DNA of 64,000 bases from an uncultured Pelagibacteraceae bacterium. Lineage in GTDB: Bacteria; Pseudomonadota; Alphaproteobacteria; Pelagibacterales; Pelagibacteraceae. The translations under genes were made by a program, and so were the position numbers. Below the pieces are notes generated by a model that searched no databases, was not told the DNA's origin, and worked only from the letters and a program-made list of their open reading frames with translations. Shown here piece by piece: positions 59,499 through 64,000 of this stretch; position 1 is the stretch's first letter; each line of letters opens with the position of its first letter. The stretch spans positions 25,957 through 89,956 of the forward strand of contig CACGTU010000002.1 in the NCBI GenBank assembly GCA_902576045.1, in the 5' to 3' direction.

Positions 59499-59532
59499 TG
59501 TATTAAAAAAACTTAATACATTTTTTTTTTTT
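59499..59532 (+). terminator. Possible plus-strand intrinsic terminator
   Basis: TGTATTAA and TTAATACA pair with a 6-nt loop, followed by twelve T. The stem is A/T rich and weak. On the plus strand it would stop transcription arriving from the left before the FkbM-like gene; it lies in the 5' region of the minus-strand FAD gene, so it may instead be a chance A/T feature. Confidence 0.35.
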
Positions 59533-59624
59533 GTACATATAAATATAATTAAATATTAAATAGAGCACTGTCATCTTTGAGTATTAATATATATTTTTTA
59601 AATTTAAAATGGTAATCATCTTTT

Positions 59625-60383
59625 ATGTTACCAAAATTATTAAAACCTGACGGTCTTTACAACTTAATTAGAATTGGAAAAAATAATGATGGTGGATACC
59701 TTGTTTGCAAAAAAAGTATAATAGAAACAGATATTTTAATATCATTTGGAATTAGTGATGATTTTTCTTTTGAAAAAGAATTTAAAAGAAAAAAAATGGT
59801 TGAAGTACATGCTTATGATCCAACTGTTAATACTAATTTTTTTTTGAAGAAATTTTTTTTTAGTTTAATAAAATTAAAATTTTTTAAACTTTATAGACAA
59901 ATTCTTAATTTTATAATGTTTAAAATTTTTTTTATTAAAAAAGGTAATTTTTTTTTTAAAAAAAATATTGGTATAGATGGAAATATTTTTTTTGAAAGTT
60001 TAACAATTTCAGAAATTTTAAAAACATTTCCAAATGATAAAACCTTTTTTTTTAAAATTGATATTGAAGGCTCAGAATATAGGGTTTTAGATGAATTAAT
60101 ATTTTTCTCTAAATGTATAGAGGGAATGGTAATTGAATTTCATGAAGTTGATATTAATTTAACTAAAATTATAAATTTTTTGAATAAATTTGATTTAAAA
60201 CTTGTGCATATCCATGGCAATAACTGGAAAGATTATGGAATTAAAAAAATTCCATCATCACTTGAACTCACATTTTCAAAAAATCCAGAATTTATAAAAA
60301 AGGATTTATCACTCCCACATTATCTTGACCAAAAAAATAATCCAGATCGTGATGAAATTAAACTTGATTTTTTGGACACATAA
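59625..60383 (+). CDS. FkbM-like methyltransferase
   Basis: This 252-residue protein has the FkbM signature FFFKIDIEGSEYRVLDEL (about 144-161), whose Asp-x-Glu-Gly-x-Glu segment matches the usual catalytic region. An N-terminal DGGYLVCKKSII and ILISFGISDDFSFEKEF take the place of the standard AdoMet motif I, so AdoMet binding is less certain than for the protein at 55423. The middle region is a Phe/Lys-rich insertion (about 75-110). It starts a plus-strand pair with the GT4 gene that begins 14 nt after it. It probably modifies a sugar in the repeat unit. Confidence 0.72.
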   Translation: MLPKLLKPDGLYNLIRIGKNNDGGYLVCKKSIIETDILISFGISDDFSFEKEFKRKKMVEVHAYDPTVNTNFFLKKFFFSLIKLKFFKLYRQILNFIMFKIFFIKKGNFFFKKNIGIDGNIFFESLTISEILKTFPNDKTFFFKIDIEGSEYRVLDELIFFSKCIEGMVIEFHEVDINLTKIINFLNKFDLKLVHIHGNNWKDYGIKKIPSSLELTFSKNPEFIKKDLSLPHYLDQKNNPDRDEIKLDFLDT

Positions 60384-60397
60384 TTTGAAAAAAAAAT

Positions 60398-61504
60398 ATG
60401 AATTTAAAAATAAAATATTATTTAAACTTTGCTGAAGATAAGAGAGTCAGTATGAATATTTATGCAAATAATTTAATTGATTATCATAGAAATAATCACA
60501 AATCCTTTTCTACAGATTTTTTTCAACCAGAAATGAGTAAATTTTCAAAAATTTTATATAATGAAAAATGGAAAATGAGATATGCACGATATATATCTTA
60601 CCCTCATCAAGTTAAAAAACTCCAAACGCACGATATTGCACACGTTTGTGATCAACAATATGCTCATTTAGTTGATTTTTTAAAAAGCAAAATTAAAATA
60701 ATTACTGTTCACGATATAGTGCCAATAATATTCCAAAAAGTACTTAAAAAAAATCCCTTTTTATTCAAACAATCCCTTATGAAACTAAAATACTATGATA
60801 AAGTCTTAACAGTAAGTCATTCCACGAAAAAAGATCTAATTAAATATACTGATTGTCCAGAAGACAAAATAGAAGTTGTGATGGAAAGTATTGAAAATTT
60901 TTTCAATTCAAAGAAAATCGATAAAAAATCAATCTGCTTAAAATATAATATTCCACAAAATTGTAAAAAAATATTAATTACAGGTAATATTTTTTATAAA
61001 AATAATAATTTATCTTATAATATTTTAGAAAAATTAATAAAATATGATAAAAATATTTTTTTTATTCATGTTGGAAGTGGAAAAAGTAAAAATTATTTAT
61101 CTAAACATATCGATAAACATATTATCAAAATACCTTTTTTAAAAAGAGCTGAATTACCTGAAATTTATAAAATATGTGATTTATTATTTTTCCCGTCAAT
61201 TTATGAGGGATTTGGATTACCATTACTAGAGGGAATGAGTTGTGGTCTTCCTATAGTATGTAGCAATAATTCGTCTATTCCAGAAATTGTTGGAGACGCA
61301 GCACTTATTTCGGATAGTAATAATTTAGAAAAATTTCTCACAAATATTTTAGATATATTAAGAAATAAAAAATTATATTTTGAACTTGTGAATAAATCAT
61401 TAAATAGATCAAGGCTGTTTGATGAAAAAAAAATTATGAGCAATATTACAAATATTTATTTAAGAGAGTATACAAAAAAACGAAAACTTAATTATAATAA
61501 CTAA
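60398..61504 (+). CDS. Glycosyltransferase family 4 (group 1)
   Basis: This 368-residue GT-B enzyme contains DIAHVCDQQYAHLVDFL and ITVHDIVPIIF in the acceptor lobe, VSHSTKKDLIKY (about 138-149) and a donor lobe with the intact retaining motif PSIYEGFGLPLLEGMSCGLP. PSLNRSRLFD is near the C-terminal end. It matches GT4 enzymes that build O-antigen-type chains. It follows the FkbM-like gene by 14 nt and is likely co-transcribed with it. Its stop tetramer CTAA is shared with the convergent galE gene. Confidence 0.88.
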   Translation: MNLKIKYYLNFAEDKRVSMNIYANNLIDYHRNNHKSFSTDFFQPEMSKFSKILYNEKWKMRYARYISYPHQVKKLQTHDIAHVCDQQYAHLVDFLKSKIKIITVHDIVPIIFQKVLKKNPFLFKQSLMKLKYYDKVLTVSHSTKKDLIKYTDCPEDKIEVVMESIENFFNSKKIDKKSICLKYNIPQNCKKILITGNIFYKNNNLSYNILEKLIKYDKNIFFIHVGSGKSKNYLSKHIDKHIIKIPFLKRAELPEIYKICDLLFFPSIYEGFGLPLLEGMSCGLPIVCSNNSSIPEIVGDAALISDSNNLEKFLTNILDILRNKKLYFELVNKSLNRSRLFDEKKIMSNITNIYLREYTKKRKLNYNN

Positions 61505-62478
61505 CTGTGCAATTTTCTCTCCCACTTTATCGAGCTCAACAATATTTTTCGTATGTTGTTATATTTCGGTTTCCAGTTTAAAGCTTTCTTAAACTTATTT
61601 ACATCAGCATATATGTGTCCAACATCTCCAGGTCTTCGATTGTGATAAATAATTTTAAAATTATTTTTTAATTTTTTGAAAATTTGACATATCTCAAGCA
61701 CAGAATAACCTTTGCCGTAACCACAATTAAATATATTTGAGGATATTTTTTCATTTAAAACACACTTTTTATGGATGTCTGCAATATCCGAAACATGCAT
61801 AAAATCCCTTACGCATGTGCCATCCTTTGTATTATAATTATTTCCAAAAATATTTATTTTAGGATTAGGTTTAAAATATTGTATTGATAAATTTTTAATT
61901 AATCTTGAATCTTTATTTCCAATTTCTCCTATTTTTCCAGAATTACTAGCTCCTGCAACATTAAAATATCTTAAAATGATGTATTTAAATTTATATTTTT
62001 TTGAATAATTTTTAATCAGTTGTTCGCATTTATATTTTGTATATGCATAATAGCTAACAGGATTTATCTTGCATCTCTCATTAACACCTTTGACCGTATT
62101 ACCATAAACTGAACACGAGGAAGAAAATAAAAAATTTTTAACTTTAGAATTTTTACAGGCTTTTAAAAGATTTAGAGTCCCAATTATATTGTTATTATAA
62201 TATGTTCTTTTCTTCTTTTGAGACTCAGCAACATTAGCATAACCTGCAAGATGAATAATGACATCAATATTATTTTGGATAATAATTTTTTTTAAGATAT
62301 TGGTATTTTTCATATCAGCTTTTATAAAAAAAGCTTTTTTATTTATAAGTCTTTTGTGCCCTCTAGATAAATTATCAATAATAAATATTTTATATTTTTT
62401 TAGATTAATAAGTGTTTCTGTTACGTGACTTCCAATATAACCAGCGCCCCCGGTAATTAGTATATTTTTTACTTTCAT
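61501..62478 (-). CDS. galE: UDP-glucose 4-epimerase
   Basis: GalE interconverts UDP-glucose and UDP-galactose with bound NAD. The 325-residue protein has ILITGGAGYIGSH (6-18), DNLSRGHK (35-42), HLAGYANVAES (76-86), SSSCSVYG (119-126), the catalytic Tyr144/Lys148 pair in YYAYTKYK, RYFNVAGAS, CVRDFMHVSDIADIHKKC and YSVLEICQIFK. All standard elements are present. It supplies UDP-galactose, or UDP-GalNAc in some lineages, to the island's glycosyltransferases. It is 28 nt downstream of the methyltransferase gene and likely shares its transcript. Confidence 0.93.
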   Translation of the reverse strand: MKVKNILITGGAGYIGSHVTETLINLKKYKIFIIDNLSRGHKRLINKKAFFIKADMKNTNILKKIIIQNNIDVIIHLAGYANVAESQKKKRTYYNNNIIGTLNLLKACKNSKVKNFLFSSSCSVYGNTVKGVNERCKINPVSYYAYTKYKCEQLIKNYSKKYKFKYIILRYFNVAGASNSGKIGEIGNKDSRLIKNLSIQYFKPNPKINIFGNNYNTKDGTCVRDFMHVSDIADIHKKCVLNEKISSNIFNCGYGKGYSVLEICQIFKKLKNNFKIIYHNRRPGDVGHIYADVNKFKKALNWKPKYNNIRKILLSSIKWERKLHS

Positions 62479-62506
62479 TTAATTTATCAAATTTTATCGT
62501 ACCGTA

Positions 62507-63196
62507 TTATTTAAATTTTTTTTTTTCTAAAATATAAAAAACAGTTGAATTTAAAAACCAAGGTATAAATTTAAATGGAGTATAAATTTTTGATACAATT
62601 CTAAAATTTTCTATCAATTCTTTTTCTAGAGTTTGAAAATTAAATCCTTTATGAGACTCTTTTATATTTTCTGCTCTTTTAGCACTTATATTGAAAAAAG
62701 ATGCTAAGAATAATTCTTTTATGCTGTAATCACTTTTTCTTTTAAACATAAATATTCTATTTAATTCTTTTAATATTAAAACTAAACCACCAATGATTGG
62801 TACAGAGACTATAAATTTTCCATTTTTTTTTAAAGTATTTTTTACTAAAAAAAATAATTCTTTTTTCTCTTCAATATTTAAATGCTCTAAAGTTTCAAAA
62901 CTACATATCACATCAAATTTTTTTTCCTTAAGTTCTGATAAATTATTTATTAATTTGAATGTATCAAATTTTTTTAGTGAATATGGGTCATAACCACTTA
63001 AACTAAAATTCGCATATTTTTGACCTACCTGATTCAAAAAATACCCATCTCCACAACCGTAATCTAATAGAGAAATTTGATTTAAATCTGAAATCTTAGA
63101 AATTATTTCCACTGAAATATTTAATCTACTTCTGTGTGCAAACCTTGCTAAAAAATTTTTAGCATTCACGGTTTGATTTTCATAAGAAACGTTCAT
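62507..63196 (-). CDS. Class I AdoMet-dependent methyltransferase
   Basis: This 229-residue protein has the AdoMet motif SLLDYGCGDGYFLNQVG (about 38-54), then YDPYSL, then CSFETLEHLNIEEK (about 89-102), the usual post-motif of UbiE/Coq5-like class I methyltransferases. The C-terminal region has hydrophobic stretches that may associate with membrane. Genes of this type in polysaccharide loci often methylate sugars or lipid carriers. It is 15 nt downstream of the priming transferase gene and precedes galE. The substrate is unknown. Confidence 0.85.
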   Translation of the reverse strand: MNVSYENQTVNAKNFLARFAHRSRLNISVEIISKISDLNQISLLDYGCGDGYFLNQVGQKYANFSLSGYDPYSLKKFDTFKLINNLSELKEKKFDVICSFETLEHLNIEEKKELFFLVKNTLKKNGKFIVSVPIIGGLVLILKELNRIFMFKRKSDYSIKELFLASFFNISAKRAENIKESHKGFNFQTLEKELIENFRIVSKIYTPFKFIPWFLNSTVFYILEKKKFK

Positions 63197-63211
63197 ATTA
63201 AATTTTATTCT

Positions 63212-64000
63212 TCAATCACCCTTATACTTAAAAATGATAAAAAATGTTTTGAATATTATGTAAATATCCAAAATTATTGTCCAATTATTCAAGTACCATA
63301 AATCATATTCCATACGTTTTTTCATATTATCAGGGTTCGGTGTTGCACCTCTCAATCCATTGACTTGGGCCCATCCCGTTAATCCTGGATTGCATTTATG
63401 TCTCTTTAAAAAATTAAAGAATAATTTCGAATAATGTATATCATGTTCAACCATGTGTGGACGTGGACCAACAATTGACATATCACCTTTTAAAACGTTA
63501 AAAAATTGTGGCAGTTCATCAATACTGTACCGTCTAATAAATTTACCTGATTTTAACAATCTTTGATCATCCTTTATTACTTGCTTTGTTTTATCAAAAT
63601 TTGTTTTTTTTAGAGATCTTAATTTATAAATTTTAAATCGTCTTCCATCCCAGCCAGTTCTATTTTGTGTAAATAATATTGGAAAACCATCTTCTAAGTA
63701 TAAAGCAAGGACAGATATGATTAAAATTGGGCTTGATACAATCAAAAATATTATAGAAAAAAATTTATCAATTAATATTTTAATAAATAAATTTATTCCA
63801 TAAAATCTTGAATATTCGAAAAATTCATATTCAAATTTATTTCCTAAAAGACTTTTACCTTTTAGATTAATTGATTTTTCTAAACTTACATTAAGAGTAT
63901 CAACTGAGAATTGAATAATTTTATTAAAAGCATCTTCTTTATTTTTTTTATTTGCATTAATCACCCAAATTTGACCTAAAGAATGATATTCTAATATAGA
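63212..64000 (-). CDS. Undecaprenyl-phosphate sugar phosphotransferase (WcaJ/WbaP-like), N-terminal part outside window
   Basis: This enzyme starts a repeat unit by moving a sugar-1-phosphate onto undecaprenyl phosphate. Visible motifs are FTQNRTGWDGRRFKIYKLRSL-type sequence (about residues 96-115 from the internal GTG at 63964), GKFIRRYSIDELPQFFNVL and GDMSIVGPRPHMVEHD, with the catalytic Asp-Glu pair in the DELPQ segment. A membrane helix lies at about 63-88. The frame stays open from 63964 to the right edge (reading SILEYHSLGQIWV before the internal GTG), so that GTG is not the true start: the full protein would have the usual N-terminal helices and CoA-binding-like domain. It heads the minus-strand unit with the methyltransferase and galE. 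Confidence 0.88.
   Translation of the reverse strand, partial: SILEYHSLGQIWVINANKKNKEDAFNKIIQFSVDTLNVSLEKSINLKGKSLLGNKFEYEFFEYSRFYGINLFIKILIDKFFSIIFLIVSSPILIISVLALYLEDGFPILFTQNRTGWDGRRFKIYKLRSLKKTNFDKTKQVIKDDQRLLKSGKFIRRYSIDELPQFFNVLKGDMSIVGPRPHMVEHDIHYSKLFFNFLKRHKCNPGLTGWAQVNGLRGATPNPDNMKKRMEYDLWYLNNWTIILDIYIIFKTFFIIFKYKGD

Larger units (their letters stand above)
43376..64000. other. Surface-polysaccharide biosynthesis island
   Basis: From the epimerase remnant to the right edge nearly every gene concerns sugars or their polymers: priming transferase, Wzx, Wzy-like polymerase, GT26 and GT4-type glycosyltransferases, epimerases, a cytidylyltransferase and decorating enzymes. Coding is even more A/T biased than in the left part, seen in long A and T runs and Lys/Asn/Ile/Phe-rich proteins, and strand changes often. 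These are marks of a variable, exchanged region. The right edge is outside the window. Confidence 0.8.

Noticed and set aside
63212..63964. GTG at 63964 as the true start of the priming transferase
   Set aside because: The frame stays open to the window edge with family-like sequence, so the gene is partial.
1..64000. CRISPR arrays, insertion sequences or prophage
   Set aside because: No regularly spaced direct repeats, transposase or phage structural genes were seen on either strand.

Overview
The window is AT-rich, densely packed DNA from a streamlined marine alphaproteobacterium, most likely SAR11 (Pelagibacterales). The evidence is gene content rather than rRNA, which is absent: TRAP and betaine-type ABC uptake systems with strongly marked binding-protein genes, folate- and homocysteine-dependent methyl-transfer enzymes, a dimethylglycine-dehydrogenase-like flavoprotein, very short intergenic gaps, and Lys/Asn/Ile-rich proteins. 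No stretch over 300 bases lacks a gene. No rRNA, CRISPR array, insertion sequence, phage gene or replication origin was seen.

Region 1 (1-12.9 kb) looks catabolic. A TRAP transporter (dctP and the start of dctQ) faces away from a five-gene plus-strand operon: CaiB-type CoA-transferase, aldehyde dehydrogenase, VOC protein, homocysteine S-methyltransferase-like protein, serine hydrolase. A minus-strand set follows: CitE-like lyase, a second homocysteine S-methyltransferase-like protein, EamA permease, amidase, iron alcohol dehydrogenase. An EamA permease follows on the plus strand.

Region 2 (12.9-20.9 kb) is one functional unit: a betaine/proline-type ABC importer (ATPase-CBS, fused double permease, binding protein) whose plus-strand operon also encodes a cytoplasmic DMSO/biotin-sulfoxide-reductase-family enzyme and a GcvT/DmdA-fold methyltransferase. 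I infer import, reduction and demethylation of an oxidised methylated zwitterion.

Region 3 (20.9-29.4 kb) is housekeeping and envelope: RpoZ, an MFS carrier, a 3-hydroxyisobutyrate-dehydrogenase-like enzyme, an FMN-binding protein, gamma carbonic anhydrase, a thioredoxin-like protein, glycosyltransferases, DUF6165 and MATE.

Region 4 (29.4-37.5 kb) holds an amino-acid ABC importer without its ATPase, then a polyamine/methylthioadenosine block: a SpeD-SpeE fusion, a class II aldolase/short-chain-dehydrogenase fusion, MtnA, MtnP, Apt and tRNA-Met. Spermidine synthesis releases methylthioadenosine; MtnP and MtnA convert it to methylthioribulose-1-phosphate, Apt recovers the adenine, and the aldolase/dehydrogenase fusion is a plausible next step.

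Region 5 (37.5-43.4 kb) holds exported proteins of unknown role, a 47-residue membrane peptide, GMP reductase and the dimethylglycine-dehydrogenase-like enzyme.

Region 6 (43.4-64 kb) is a surface-polysaccharide island with frequent strand switches and even stronger A/T bias. It begins with a truncated epimerase and a coiled-coil protein and carries Wzx, a Wzy-like polymerase, a priming transferase, several glycosyltransferases, FkbM methyltransferases, GalE, a GDP-mannose-3,5-epimerase-like enzyme, a cytidylyltransferase and an unusual aldolase fusion.

Four reading frames (dctP, caiB-like, a GT4 glycosyltransferase and the epimerase remnant) are each broken by one apparent extra base in a 6-7 nt A/T run. 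This is most simply read as sequence error, though real mutation or slippage is possible.
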